From Neobacillus sp. Marseille-Q6967 (GTDB taxonomy: Bacteria > Bacillota > Bacilli > Bacillales > Cytobacillaceae): a DNA stretch of 64,000 nucleotides. The notes beneath the pieces were generated by a model. That model searched no databases. It was not told the DNA's origin and worked only from the letters and a program-made list of their open reading frames with translations. The position numbers were made by a program, and so were the translations under genes. Position 1 is the first letter of the stretch; each line of letters opens with the position of its first letter. The DNA lies in assembly GCF_946151075.1 (NCBI RefSeq), contig NZ_CAMGZB010000001.1, positions 1,216,001-1,280,000 on the forward strand, in the 5' to 3' direction. Positions 29,012 through 45,166 of this stretch are shown in pieces.

Positions 29012-29047
29012 AAAATGGGGATTTCTCGAAAATTCCCATTTCTTTTT
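29012..29047 (+). terminator. Terminator-like hairpin in the ywlG-glyA gap
   Basis: AAATGGGGATTT pairs with AAATTCCCATTT (one G-U) around CTCGA, followed by CTTTTT. It lies downstream of the PurBoxes, so it may end the ywlG transcript or act as a leader attenuator of glyA. Confidence 0.65.
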
Positions 29048-29123
29048 GCAAGAGATTCATGCTATTATATAAAGGGAATTTTATAATAATTAAATTTAGC
29101 ACTGTACATAAAGGGGGATTATC

Positions 29124-30365
29124 ATGAAACATTTGTCAAATCAGGACAAGCAGGTTTTTGATGCGATTCAGTTGGAATTAGGCCGTCAGCGCGGGAAAAT
29201 CGAGTTAATTGCGTCGGAAAACTTTGTTAGTGAAGCGGTAATGGAAGCGCAGGGTTCGGTTCTAACCAACAAGTATGCAGAAGGCTACCCGGGCCGACGC
29301 TATTATGGCGGCTGCGAATATGTGGACGTTGTGGAAGATCTTGCTCGTGACCGTGCGAAACAGATTTTCGGAGCTGAATATATTAACGTTCAGCCTCACT
29401 CCGGTGCACAGGCTAATATGGCAGTTTATTTCACCGTTCTTGAGCAGGGCGACACCGTTCTTGGGATGAATCTTTCTCACGGTGGTCACTTAACTCACGG
29501 CAGCCCGGTAAACTTCAGTGGTGTTCAATATAACTTCGTTGAATACGGTGTTGACGAGACTACTCACCGTATTAATTATGATGATGTATTAGCAAAAGCT
29601 CGTGAACATAAGCCAAAAATGATCGTAGCAGGCGCAAGTGCTTATCCTCGTGAAATCGACTTCGCGAAATTCCGTGAAATTGCGGATGAAGTCGGGGCAT
29701 ACCTGATGGTAGATATGGCGCATATCGCTGGCTTAGTGGCGGCAGGCTTACACCCAAATCCAGTTCCTTACGCTGATTTTGTTACGACAACTACTCACAA
29801 AACATTGCGCGGTCCTCGCGGCGGTATGATCCTTTGTAAAGAAGAATGGGGCAAGAAAATCGATAAATCGATCTTCCCTGGAATTCAAGGCGGTCCGCTT
29901 ATGCATGTTATCGCGGCAAAAGCGGTTGCGTTCGGCGAAGCACTTCAAGACAGCTTTAAAGAATATGCGCAAAATATCATTGCGAATTCAAAACGTTTAG
30001 CAGAAGGATTACAAAATGAAGGCATCAAGCTTGTTTCCGGCGGTACTGACAATCACTTATTACTTTTAGACGTTCAATCACTAGGCTTAACTGGTAAGGT
30101 TGCTGAAAAAGTATTAGATGAAATTGGTATCACGGTAAACAAAAACACGATTCCATTTGATACGCAAAGCCCATTTGTTACAAGCGGTATCCGTATTGGT
30201 ACAGCAGCCGTAACAAGCCGAGGTTTTGGACTTGAGGATATGGACGAAATTGCCTCTATTATCGCGTTTACTTTGAAAAATCATGAGAATGAAGCGAAGT
30301 TAAAAGAAGCAGCAGCCCGTGTTGATTCATTAACAAGCAAATTCACCCTTTACCCAGAATATTAA
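29124..30365 (+). CDS. glyA: Serine hydroxymethyltransferase
   Basis: Encodes 413 residues of fold-type I PLP enzyme. Lys226 in [14 protein letters not shown] is the PLP Schiff-base lysine; [15 protein letters not shown] and [13 protein letters not shown] (PLP-ring aspartate and histidine) are intact. It converts serine and tetrahydrofolate to glycine and methylene-THF, the main one-carbon source for purine and thymidylate synthesis. AAAGGGGGATT precedes the ATG. A PurBox pair upstream suggests PurR repression. Confidence 0.98.
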   Translation: MKHLSNQDKQVFDAIQLELGRQRGKIELIASENFVSEAVMEAQGSVLTNKYAEGYPGRRYYGGCEYVDVVEDLARDRAKQIFGAEYINVQPHSGAQANMAVYFTVLEQGDTVLGMNLSHGGHLTHGSPVNFSGVQYNFVEYGVDETTHRINYDDVLAKAREHKPKMIVAGASAYPREIDFAKFREIADEVGAYLMVDMAHIAGLVAAGLHPNPVPYADFVTTTTHKTLRGPRGGMILCKEEWGKKIDKSIFPGIQGGPLMHVIAAKAVAFGEALQDSFKEYAQNIIANSKRLAEGLQNEGIKLVSGGTDNHLLLLDVQSLGLTGKVAEKVLDEIGITVNKNTIPFDTQSPFVTSGIRIGTAAVTSRGFGLEDMDEIASIIAFTLKNHENEAKLKEAAARVDSLTSKFTLYPEY

Positions 30366-30374
30366 TTATTGGAA

Positions 30375-30408
30375 AATGGCCTCTTCGCCAAAGAGGCCGT
30401 TTTTTTTT
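30375..30408 (+). terminator. Rho-independent terminator after glyA
   Basis: GGCCTCTT / AAGAGGCC with loop CGCCA and a nine-T tract. Confidence 0.9.
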
Positions 30409-30467
30409 GGACAAATTAACATATAGAGTCACTTCTGAAAATAACGGGAAAGAACTTCGATTTTCAT

Positions 30468-30496
30468 TTGCTCAATGGATTGTTTTTCTGTAAAAT
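30468..30496 (+). promoter_or_regulatory. Candidate sigma-A promoter of upp
   Basis: TTGCTC (30468-30473), 17-base spacer, TAAAAT (30491-30496). The -35 is weak. Confidence 0.4.
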
Positions 30497-30512
30497 TAGA
30501 CGAAGTGTGTGA

Positions 30513-31169
<657 letters not shown>

Positions 31170-31178
31170 ATTTCTTCA

Positions 31179-31209
31179 AAAAAGAGCAGACAAGTTCTGC
31201 TCTTTTTTT
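31179..31209 (+). terminator. Rho-independent terminator after upp
   Basis: AAAGAGCAGA / TCTGCTCTTT around CAAGT with a T-run. Confidence 0.9.
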
Positions 31210-31324
31210 ATTGGCATGATATAACATCTCCATTAAGGATTTTAGAAAACAAACTTAAAATGTATAAATTACTCGGTAACTTCAAGACTAACAGATACAC
31301 CAAAGAAGTTAGGGGCGGATTTTT

Positions 31325-32200
31325 ATGAATAAAAGAATTTGTTCCATACTGGTATTGTTAGTATTCATCAACATGATCGTAATTGTCGGTCAAAACGGGC
31401 TGGCCAAATGGTGGAATACGGAACCGAAGGAATCTGTGTTAAACGATTTGCCGCAAGTGGCCCATGGCCTAGGTTACATTGACGGGCATTATGTAACAAA
31501 TTCAATGGAAGCATTGCTCTTGAACTATAAGCGTGGATTTCGTGTGTTTGAAGTGGACTTAAATATGACGTCAGATAACCGGTTAATCGCCCGTCACGAC
31601 TGGACGCCCGAGCATTATCTATGGCTGGGGCAGAGTTTTTTGCCGATAGATGGTCCCATCCCATTTCGGATGGTGATGGCTTACAAAGTACACGGTAAAT
31701 ACCATGCTGCAACTTGGGAAAAGCTATTGAAGGTAATGAAGAAATATCCGGATATTTACCTGATTACAGACACAAAGCACAACGATGAAGAGAGTGTCCG
31801 AAAGACCTTTTCATATTTAGTAAAAGCGACCAAGAAAAGTGATCCGAAATTACTGGAGCGGATCATACCCCAGTTTTATAACAAGGAAATGTTGAGTTAT
31901 ATAAGATCCTACTATGATTTTAAAAATGTCATTTATACGTTGTATCAGCTAACGAATGAGAATCTTCCCACGCCTGAAGAGCTGGCAGAGTGGTGTTATC
32001 AAAATAAGGTTACGGCCGTTACGGCCTTCCCGTTCCGGCTGACCGAGGAGATGCGGTCGGCTTTACAGGCAAAAAATATTAAGATGTATGTTCATACCAT
32101 TAATGATCAGATAGAAGCAGCCAACTATAAGGAGAAAGGGATCGGTATTTATACCGACTACCTTTTGTTTAATGGAGAAAAATTTATTACCCCGAAATAA
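31325..32200 (+). CDS. Membrane-anchored glycerophosphodiester phosphodiesterase-like protein
   Basis: Encodes 291 residues. One N-terminal hydrophobic segment (residues about 5-22) without a lipobox suggests a membrane anchor or uncleaved signal. The TIM-barrel catalytic pattern is visible: VAHGLG with the first His, then NSMEALLLNYKRGFRVFEVDLN with Glu and Asp, and LIARHDW with the second His. GDPDs hydrolyse glycerophosphodiesters, but this divergent extracytoplasmic subgroup has been annotated only generally. Substrate unknown. ATT-rich RBS region; the ATG follows TTAGGGGCGG. It is a single-gene unit with its own terminator. Confidence 0.8.
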   Translation: MNKRICSILVLLVFINMIVIVGQNGLAKWWNTEPKESVLNDLPQVAHGLGYIDGHYVTNSMEALLLNYKRGFRVFEVDLNMTSDNRLIARHDWTPEHYLWLGQSFLPIDGPIPFRMVMAYKVHGKYHAATWEKLLKVMKKYPDIYLITDTKHNDEESVRKTFSYLVKATKKSDPKLLERIIPQFYNKEMLSYIRSYYDFKNVIYTLYQLTNENLPTPEELAEWCYQNKVTAVTAFPFRLTEEMRSALQAKNIKMYVHTINDQIEAANYKEKGIGIYTDYLLFNGEKFITPK

Positions 32201-32232
32201 GGGCCCTTTTAACTGAAAGGGCCTATTTTTTT
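32201..32232 (+). terminator. Rho-independent terminator after the GDPD-like gene
   Basis: GGGCCCTTTT pairs with AAAGGGCC around AACTG, then TATTTTTTT. Confidence 0.87.
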
Positions 32233-32309
32233 AAAAAAACTCCTTTCTAAAAAAACTGCATATTTTCTCCGTAGAAGGAAAACGATATACGAAAAAGGGG
32301 AATTTTTTT

Positions 32310-34553
32310 ATGAAAAAATGGACACTTCTCATCGTTTTGATTTTTTCAATACAAAGCTTGGCTTCAGCAAGGACGTTGGAGACTCCCCCGATTCCGAAAG
32401 AGCGGGTGGCAATTGTAGTGTTAGAGAAACATCATTCACCGGTCGAAATCCAATCCCTCTTGAAGCCTTACAAGGACCTTAAGCTCCGGCATGTATTTCA
32501 CCAGGCGATTTATGGATTTTCTGTCGAGGGTGATCCCGAAATAATTGCAAAACTTGCGGAAAATCATAAACAAATTATCTCAGTTTCGCCGGTGGCGCAA
32601 TACAAGGTACAGACGGAGGAAAGTGTAAAGATAATCGGCGGGGAAGAGGTCCGAGGGCTTTTTGATGAAAAAAACCAGCGGTTAACAGGGAAAGGAGTAA
32701 CGGTTGCAGTTATCGATACTGGAGTGGATTATACTCATCCGGATCTGCGGAGAAATTATGCTGGCGGACGTGACCTTGTCGATAATGATTCCGACCCTAT
32801 GGAGACACTGACAAAAGGCCGCTCTACGGTTCATGGTACACATGTTGCGGGTATCATTGCGGCAAACGGACGTGTCAAAGGCGTAGCTCCGGAAGCAAAG
32901 ATTCTTGCCTACCGCGCACTTGGACCAGGGGGCGGCGGTACGACCGAGCAGGTCATTGCAGCAATTGAACAGGCTATAAGGGACAAAGTTGATGTCATGA
33001 ATTTGTCTCTCGGAAATGATGTGAACGGACCGGATTTGCCGATTAGCCTTGCATTAAATCGGGCGGTCGAAAAGGGAATAGTGGCGATTGCAGCAAATGG
33101 GAATTCCGGGCCGAATATTTGGACTGTCGGTTCACCCGGAACAGCGACAAAAGCAATCTCAGTTGGCGCATCTACCCCTACTATGGAGATTCCACATATA
33201 TTAATAGAAGGAACTAGGGGTAGACTGCCGGTTCAACCAATGGAAGGTTCAGCAAAATGGAACATCGACCGCTCCCTTCAAGTGGTGTATGGCGGGCTTG
33301 GCACAAAGAACGAACTAAAAGGTGCAGCTGGAAAAATCGTTCTCATTAAGCGCGGAAAAATTACCTTTTCGGAAAAGGCGCAAAATGCCCTCGAGGCAGG
33401 AGCCAAGGCGGTGATTATTTATAATAACCTCAGCGGCAGCTTTATCGGTAATATTGATGTGCCAATGGGCATTCCTGTGGGCAGCATCTCGAAGAAAGAC
33501 GGAGAAATGCTGAAAAAGAAATTAAACACGACGGCAAGAATTGTGGTAAGTGAGGAAAAGGATCAACTGGCTGATTTTAGTTCGCGAGGGCCGGTGACAG
33601 GCACCTGGGAAGTGAAACCGGACATTGTTGCTCCGGGAGTGGCCATTAACTCGACTATTCCAGGAGGATATTTATCCTTACAGGGGACTAGTATGGCAGC
33701 GCCGCATGTTGCCGGGGCAGCTGCATTAATTAAGCAGGCCCATCCCGAGTGGACACCGGAGCAAATTAAGGCAGCCTTAATGAACACAGCAGAACCGTTA
33801 ATCAATAAGGAAACCTCATCACCTTACCGGACATTTGAACAGGGTGCAGGGAGAATTCAAGTGGCAGAAGCGGTAAAGGCGAAGTCGCTAATCACACCGA
33901 GCAGTATCCGCTTCGGTAAATTTGAGGATCAGGGCGATATTCATAAGACGTTTATTAAGATTGAAAATGTCAGTGATGAAAAGCAGCATTACCGCTTCGA
34001 AATTCCAAAGCTTGTTCAAGGCTTGGAGTGGAGATTTCCCATCTCCTTTTCACTTGACCCGGGGGAATCACGGGAAGTAAAGGTGGAACTCGCGGTCGAG
34101 CCTCATTTATTAAAGGGAAAAATCCATGACGGCTATCTTTACGTCCATGCCGGTTCGGAAAAAATACAAATTCCGTATATGTATGTGCTCGAAGAACCGA
34201 ACTACCCAAGGGTCATGGGTTTTGATTTTAAAGAAGGCGATCAGCCGGGGACATACCGTTATGAAGTTTACCTTCCTGGTGGAGCAGAGGAATTTGGCAT
34301 CGCCTTATTTAATCCGGATGATTATCGATTTGTCGGGTTTTTAGACTCCAATCAAAATGTAAAAAAAGGATTAATCAGCCGGGAGGTGCCAGCTGAAAAC
34401 GTGCCAGCATCAGGAGTGTATCTTGCAAAAGTGTTTGCCAAAAAGGCTGGAAAAGAAGACTTCATCGAAAGTATGGTGGTGATCGGAGATGCTGGCATGG
34501 TTGGAAGAATTGACCAAAACAAAACTGAAATAGTAGAAAACCCAAGGTCGTGA
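32310..34553 (+). CDS. Secreted subtilisin-like serine protease (Vpr-type, S8)
   Basis: Encodes 747 residues: signal peptide (about 1-20, ending ASA), I9-type propeptide (about 32-105), and the peptidase domain with triad Asp136 (VAVIDTGVDYTHPD), His178 (HGTHVAGIIAANG) and Ser461 (QGTSMAAPHVAGAAA). A PA-like insertion (about 325-420) splits the domain, as in Vpr and C5a-peptidase types. The last about 220 residues form beta-rich domains (Fn3-like). It probably degrades extracellular protein. The GGTGACAGGCACC dispersed palindrome occurs at 33593 in the conserved SSRGPVTGTW segment, where protein constraint alone may explain it. GGGGAA precedes the ATG. Confidence 0.93.
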   Translation: MKKWTLLIVLIFSIQSLASARTLETPPIPKERVAIVVLEKHHSPVEIQSLLKPYKDLKLRHVFHQAIYGFSVEGDPEIIAKLAENHKQIISVSPVAQYKVQTEESVKIIGGEEVRGLFDEKNQRLTGKGVTVAVIDTGVDYTHPDLRRNYAGGRDLVDNDSDPMETLTKGRSTVHGTHVAGIIAANGRVKGVAPEAKILAYRALGPGGGGTTEQVIAAIEQAIRDKVDVMNLSLGNDVNGPDLPISLALNRAVEKGIVAIAANGNSGPNIWTVGSPGTATKAISVGASTPTMEIPHILIEGTRGRLPVQPMEGSAKWNIDRSLQVVYGGLGTKNELKGAAGKIVLIKRGKITFSEKAQNALEAGAKAVIIYNNLSGSFIGNIDVPMGIPVGSISKKDGEMLKKKLNTTARIVVSEEKDQLADFSSRGPVTGTWEVKPDIVAPGVAINSTIPGGYLSLQGTSMAAPHVAGAAALIKQAHPEWTPEQIKAALMNTAEPLINKETSSPYRTFEQGAGRIQVAEAVKAKSLITPSSIRFGKFEDQGDIHKTFIKIENVSDEKQHYRFEIPKLVQGLEWRFPISFSLDPGESREVKVELAVEPHLLKGKIHDGYLYVHAGSEKIQIPYMYVLEEPNYPRVMGFDFKEGDQPGTYRYEVYLPGGAEEFGIALFNPDDYRFVGFLDSNQNVKKGLISREVPAENVPASGVYLAKVFAKKAGKEDFIESMVVIGDAGMVGRIDQNKTEIVENPRS

Positions 34554-34720
34554 TGGCCATAGGGAGAGGAGATTTTCAACCTGTGACAAAAATGTTCACA
34601 ATTTAGACACAAAATCGTTAAAAAATTGTCTTAATTTCTAATACAATGATAGTGTTAACTAAAACTTCCAAATGGAAGAATTTAAGCCGAATAGATTGTG
34701 GAATATTTCACGTAAATTTA

Positions 34721-34749
34721 TTGACATTGACAGGGTGCTATTGTATGCT
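34721..34749 (+). promoter_or_regulatory. Sigma-A promoter of the atp operon
   Basis: TTGACA (34721-34726), 17-base spacer, TATGCT (34744-34749), about 130 bases before atpZ. A second TTGACA overlaps at 34727-34732. The 325-base gap 34554-34878 otherwise holds AT-rich sequence; a 64-codon frame there has no RBS and no resemblance to a protein. Confidence 0.65.
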
Positions 34750-34878
34750 TACAAAGGGTATAAAATGAGAGGGTTTTCATATATTTCGACAAAATTCTCA
34801 AAGGTTTATACAACCACACTTTTCGTACATAAAACCTCGTTTTCAGATTGTATTCTCTTATGGTGAGGATGCGATAAA

Positions 34879-35100
34879 ATGCGTAAAGAAAACCGCAATC
34901 CATTAAAAGCGTATGCGCTGATGTCCACTATTCTTGCATCCCTTGTCGGTTCCATTCTCATTGGTATTTTTGCAGGCAGATGGATGGATAAGCAGTGGGG
35001 TACCGAACCAATTTTCTTAATTATCGGATTGTTCCTTGGTTTAGCGGCCGGTATTTATACCATGTTAACGTCAATTCGCCATTTCAACTCAGGAGATTAA
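34879..35100 (+). CDS. atpZ: AtpZ/AtpI-family small ATP synthase assembly protein
   Basis: Encodes 73 residues with two transmembrane segments (about 13-31 and 43-63) joined by GRWMDKQWGTEP. This is the small AtpZ type often placed before atpI, and it is thought to help Mg2+/Ca2+ transport or c-ring assembly. It begins the atp operon, with 7 bases to the next gene. The RBS (TGGTGAGGATG) is adequate. Confidence 0.88.
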   Translation: MRKENRNPLKAYALMSTILASLVGSILIGIFAGRWMDKQWGTEPIFLIIGLFLGLAAGIYTMLTSIRHFNSGD

Positions 35101-35107
35101 ACCAACC

Positions 35108-35485
35108 ATGCTAGATTTCAACACAATGTTTGCACGTCAGCGAAAATGGATGTTTTTTTTATTGTCTTTTTATGTGCTTGGTTGGGGGTTCACTTCTTAT
35201 CAATCAATCTTTCTAGGATTGATTCTTGGGACAAGTTTGAGCCTCTTTAATTTGTGGTTAATGGCGAGAAAAATCGACAAGTTTGGACAGGCTGCTGTTG
35301 AAGGCAGAACCATTCGATCTTTAGGGTCGTTTTCTAGGATGGCAACCGGTGCACTGGCTGTCGTCATCACAATGAGGTATCCAGATCACCTTCACCTCAT
35401 TAGCGTAATTATTGGATTAATGACATCCTACATTGTCATTATGATAGATTTTTTTATCCATCATCTTAAAAATTTAGATAAATAA
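35108..35485 (+). CDS. atpI: ATP synthase subunit I
   Basis: Encodes 125 residues with four hydrophobic segments, matching AtpI. AtpI assists assembly of the c-ring in the membrane. The ATG at 35108 lies 7 bases from the previous stop without a strong RBS (GATTAAACCAACC), so translation may be coupled. Confidence 0.9.
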   Translation: MLDFNTMFARQRKWMFFLLSFYVLGWGFTSYQSIFLGLILGTSLSLFNLWLMARKIDKFGQAAVEGRTIRSLGSFSRMATGALAVVITMRYPDHLHLISVIIGLMTSYIVIMIDFFIHHLKNLDK

Positions 35486-35502
35486 CGGGGGAAGCGAGGT
35501 GA

Positions 35503-36219
<717 letters not shown>

Positions 36220-36258
36220 GATAAACCCTGTTCATATTTCATGAACAAAAAATACTAA

Positions 36259-36507
<249 letters not shown>

Positions 36508-36530
36508 TCGAACTTTTTAAGTTCATTAAC

Positions 36531-36596
36531 ATGGCGAAGATCATTCGTGAAGAACCTTCGCCATTCGTTTATGTCCATTCTTCTTGGACATAAACG
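36531..36596 (+). promoter_or_regulatory. Two perfect hairpins between atpE and atpF
   Basis: ATGGCGAAG (36531-36539) pairs with CTTCGCCAT (36556-36564). CGTTTATGTCC (36566-36576) pairs with GGACATAAACG (36586-36596), an 11-bp stem. Neither has a T-run. They fill most of the 162-base gap and could protect the atpE mRNA 3' end or set the expression step between subunits c and b. Confidence 0.7.
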
Positions 36597-36639
36597 TTGA
36601 TTCCGACAATTATTTCGACTGATATACATGTTGTTTTAA

Positions 36640-37730
<1,091 letters not shown>

Positions 37731-37739
37731 GATTCGTAG

Positions 37740-39263
<1,524 letters not shown>

Positions 39264-39288
39264 GACCGGTCTAATAGCAATGGGGCAG

Positions 39289-39329
39289 CGGGGTAACAGG
39301 CATGGTTTTACTGTGCCCGTTTCCCCCAG
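39289..39329 (+). promoter_or_regulatory. Hairpin in the atpA-atpG gap
   Basis: GGGGTAACAGGCA pairs with TGTGCCCGTTTCCCC (a few mismatches) around TGGTTTTAC. No T-run follows. It resembles the hairpins after atpE in placement. Confidence 0.55.
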
Positions 39330-39365
39330 AGTAACCCCGAAACATTCTTTGAATGAGGGTGGTGA

Positions 39366-40229
<864 letters not shown>

Positions 40230-40379
40230 TTTAGATCTTATTTTTTAAAAATGAACCCTGTATAGGGTCCTTGATACATTATGGCGCAGGGAATACGTAA
40301 AGTGTTCCCCACGCTTTTGAAGACCGGAAAAGAGTCGGGCGAGCTTTACTATGTTCTTTTTTCAAAAAGAAGTGTGTAA

Positions 40380-41837
<1,458 letters not shown>

Positions 41838-41856
41838 TACCTGCCAGGGAGGGTAA

Positions 41857-42267
<411 letters not shown>

Positions 42268-42278
42268 TAATAATTATC

Positions 42279-42315
42279 AAACCCCCGCTGGTTATGTGCC
42301 GGCGGGGGTTTTTTG
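42279..42315 (+). terminator. Rho-independent terminator of the atp operon
   Basis: AAACCCCCGC pairs with GCGGGGGTTT around a 13-base loop, followed by a T-run. Confidence 0.92.
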
Positions 42316-42363
42316 TCGTTTAGGCGTAATGTCCTTCTAATATTTAACCTGGAATACTTATTA

Positions 42364-42394
42364 TGCATAACATGTCACTTAATGGAAAATAGTA
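42364..42394 (+). promoter_or_regulatory. Candidate sigma-G promoter of the germinant receptor operon
   Basis: TGCATA (42364-42369) matches the sigma-G -35, and AATAGTA (42388-42394) is a partial match to CATAMTA, 18 bases downstream. Germinant receptor operons are normally sigma-G dependent; the -10 match is imperfect. Confidence 0.4.
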
Positions 42395-42450
42395 AGCAAA
42401 GGTAGATTTTTTGCTAAATTTTAGATCAGCCTGCTTAAGGGAGAATAGGT

Positions 42451-43545
42451 ATGGATACGCAAAAAATAAGTGGACTCCAACTTTTTTATTTAATGGCTGG
42501 ATATGTATTAGGGACGGCGATTATTTTAGGATTAGGTTTAGATTCGAAGCAGGATGCATGGATATTTATATCAATCGGTATGTTATGTAGTTTGATTCTA
42601 ATGGCTGTATATACCCAATTAGCTAACTTTTACCCAGGTGATACACTTGTTCAGATGCTCCCTAAGATTATTGGGAAGTTTCTTTCCTATCCTGTCATAT
42701 TGTTGTATATTTTACATTTTGCCTATTCTGCTGCCAGAGGGAGCAGGGAATTAGGCCATCTCATTGTCACGACAATCTTGGCTGAAACTCCAATCTTTGT
42801 TGTAATTGCAAGCTTTATGGTGCTGATGATTTATTGTTTGCTTGGCGGAGTGGAAACGTTTGGACGAATGGCGGAAATCGTCTTTCCGATATATATTTTT
42901 TCTCTTATCCTCATCTGGATTCTTCTATTTAGTGTTGATCAATTTGATGTAAAAAACCTTACGCCTATATTAGGAAGTGGGGTAAAGCCAGTATTGAAAG
43001 ATGCCATTCCGAGTGCGATTAATTTTCCATTTGGAGAAACCATTGTGATTATGATGTTTTTTCCTTATCTAAGTGACAAGAAGTATGCAAGAAAGGTGGG
43101 ATTGTCCATCATTCTTGTTGGAGGTATTCTCTTAACCATTAACTCCATTATGATGATTTCTGTGTTAGGGCCGGAAATTTACAGTAGAGACATTTTTTCA
43201 CTTCTTGCAGCTACTCAAATGGTGTCAGTTGCCGATTTTCTCGAACGGTTTGATGCCCTAGTTATTTTAATGATGGTTGCAGGAGTGTTTTTTAAGGTTG
43301 GAGCGTTTATATTTGGAGCTGCTGTTGGAATTTCTCAATTACTGAAGTTAAAACAGACTCGGTCTGTACTTATTGCTCTTGGGACCATTATTACTCCCTT
43401 ATCACTTCTAAGTGCATCCAGTTTTGTGGAGCATATTGAAATCGGATTTAAATATTATGTTCCATATGTACATACTCTTCTGCAAATCATCATGCCAATT
43501 TTATTTCTTTGTATGGCTTTTATCCGCAAAAAATTGGGTCATTAA
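42451..43545 (+). CDS. Spore germinant receptor B subunit (GerAB/GerKB family permease)
   Basis: Encodes 364 residues with ten hydrophobic segments, the APC-type layout of GerAB proteins (ISGLQLFYLMAGYVLGTAII at the N terminus). B subunits sit in the inner spore membrane and bind germinant. It opens an operon of order B, A, C, then a small D-like gene. AAGGGAGAATAGGT precedes the ATG. Germinant specificity cannot be read from sequence alone. Confidence 0.92.
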   Translation: MDTQKISGLQLFYLMAGYVLGTAIILGLGLDSKQDAWIFISIGMLCSLILMAVYTQLANFYPGDTLVQMLPKIIGKFLSYPVILLYILHFAYSAARGSRELGHLIVTTILAETPIFVVIASFMVLMIYCLLGGVETFGRMAEIVFPIYIFSLILIWILLFSVDQFDVKNLTPILGSGVKPVLKDAIPSAINFPFGETIVIMMFFPYLSDKKYARKVGLSIILVGGILLTINSIMMISVLGPEIYSRDIFSLLAATQMVSVADFLERFDALVILMMVAGVFFKVGAFIFGAAVGISQLLKLKQTRSVLIALGTIITPLSLLSASSFVEHIEIGFKYYVPYVHTLLQIIMPILFLCMAFIRKKLGH

Positions 43546-43577
43546 TAGATTCTATTTTATGATAGGTGGTGCTGCCT

Positions 43578-45137
43578 TTGAGAATCTTAAGGCCGTTAAA
43601 AAAATTAACGTCAAAAAATAAATCTGATAACCGGGGAACCATTCAGGAGCAAAAAGAAAACGATGGATTATCAGGCATCCTGGATGATGACTTTAATAAT
43701 ATAAAACAGCTTTTTGAAGGGGCTGCTGATTTCGCTTATCGAAAGCTTGAAATAAACTCTGCTTATTCTGCTGTCATTTTATTTCTTAATGGCTTAGTGA
43801 ACGTGGAAAGAATGGAATTGCATGTAATCAATCCTCTGTTAAGCCGTAACGGGGAATTACAGAAGCATTTAAAACCCACAATCGATCACATTAAAGGAAT
43901 GCTGAGTTCTGCTCAAGTAGCACAAGGAGAAACATTCCAGGAAGTGATTGACCAAATTTTGTCAGGCGGTACGATTTTACTAATAAGTGGATTTAAAACT
44001 GCACTTTTTATTAGTGAACAGTCATGGGAACAGCGCTCGGTGGAGGAACCTGTGTCTGAAGCGGTCGTCTTAGGGCCAAGGGAAGGTTTTACTGAAAATA
44101 TCCGGACGAATATAAGTATGATTCGAAGACGGATAAAAACAACGAAACTGAAATTTGAATATATGAAGATTGGAACCCTCTCTAAAACGGAAGTGGTCAT
44201 TACCTATCTAGACGATATCGCACAGCATTCGATTATCGAGGAAGTACGGAGCAGATTAAAAAGAATCGAAATCGATGCGATTGAGGATAGCGGCTATATT
44301 GTTGAGTTTATTGAGGATAGTCCATTTTCACTGTTTCCTCAAGTGTTGCAGACGGAACGCCCGGATCGGGTTGTGGGTAATCTTCTTGAAGGAAAAATAG
44401 GGATTATTGTTTCTAATAGCCCATTTGCACTCATTGTTCCTGTCACGTTTTTTGATATGATGAATTCTCCTGAAGACTATTATGGGAGATTTATTATGAC
44501 TTCGTTTATAAGGTTTATAAGATATTTATTTTTATTGGTGGCTTTATTATTCCCAGCTATCTATATTGCAGTGACAACCTTCCATCATGAATTATTGCCA
44601 ACCAATCTGATCTTTAGTGTCGCCGCCTCTAGGGAAAAGGTGCCCTTTCCAGCGGTGATTGAAGCATTATTAATGGAAATAACCTTTGAGGCATTACGGG
44701 AAGCAGGGTTGCGTCTGCCAAGACCAATTGGTTCGACTGTAAGTATTGTCGGGGCATTAGTGGTGGGTCAGGCAGCTGTTGAGGCTGGAATTGTCTCCGC
44801 TCCATTAGTCATTGTGGTAGCAACTACAGGTATTGCGTCGTTTATGTTTCCTAATTATCCCCTAACAGGAGCTATTCGCCTTCTTCGTTTTTTTATGATT
44901 TTTCTGGCCGCATCTCTTGGGTTTTATGGCATTCTGCTTGGAGTTTTCTTTATTTTGGTTCACTTGGTTCAACTACGGTCTTTTGGTGTTCCCTATTTGG
45001 CACCGATTGCTCCATTTCATTTTAACAATCTCAAAGATATATTTATTCGAGTTCCATGGTGGAAGATAAATGAACGACCTCATGAAACAGGAAAAGAGAA
45101 CTTGAAGAGGATGAGTACTCGAAATCGTAAATACTAG
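43578..45137 (+). CDS. Spore germinant receptor A subunit (GerAA/GerKA family)
   Basis: Encodes 519 residues from TTG 43578, eight bases after GGTGG; GTG at 43566 overlaps that RBS. The soluble N-terminal domain contains LISGFKTALFISEQSWEQRSVEEP (in parts) and VVLGPREGFTENIRTN, a conserved GerA signature. The C-terminal half has about five membrane segments (SNSPFALIVPVTFFDMMNSPEDY, then GLRLPRPIGSTVSIVGALVVG). A subunits form the oligomeric channel of the receptor. Truncation is not seen. Confidence 0.94.
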   Translation: MRILRPLKKLTSKNKSDNRGTIQEQKENDGLSGILDDDFNNIKQLFEGAADFAYRKLEINSAYSAVILFLNGLVNVERMELHVINPLLSRNGELQKHLKPTIDHIKGMLSSAQVAQGETFQEVIDQILSGGTILLISGFKTALFISEQSWEQRSVEEPVSEAVVLGPREGFTENIRTNISMIRRRIKTTKLKFEYMKIGTLSKTEVVITYLDDIAQHSIIEEVRSRLKRIEIDAIEDSGYIVEFIEDSPFSLFPQVLQTERPDRVVGNLLEGKIGIIVSNSPFALIVPVTFFDMMNSPEDYYGRFIMTSFIRFIRYLFLLVALLFPAIYIAVTTFHHELLPTNLIFSVAASREKVPFPAVIEALLMEITFEALREAGLRLPRPIGSTVSIVGALVVGQAAVEAGIVSAPLVIVVATTGIASFMFPNYPLTGAIRLLRFFMIFLAASLGFYGILLGVFFILVHLVQLRSFGVPYLAPIAPFHFNNLKDIFIRVPWWKINERPHETGKENLKRMSTRNRKY

Positions 45138-45166
45138 TTTGTTTCTATAAGGACAGGATGGTATCA

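Noticed and set aside
28872-29123. Purine or SAM riboswitch upstream of glyA
   Set aside because: No conserved riboswitch core or multi-helix junction is visible; the hairpin present is a simple terminator type, and the PurBoxes explain regulation better.
34672-34866. Plus-strand frame before atpZ
   Set aside because: It spans the predicted atp promoter, lacks an RBS and has no protein-like features.
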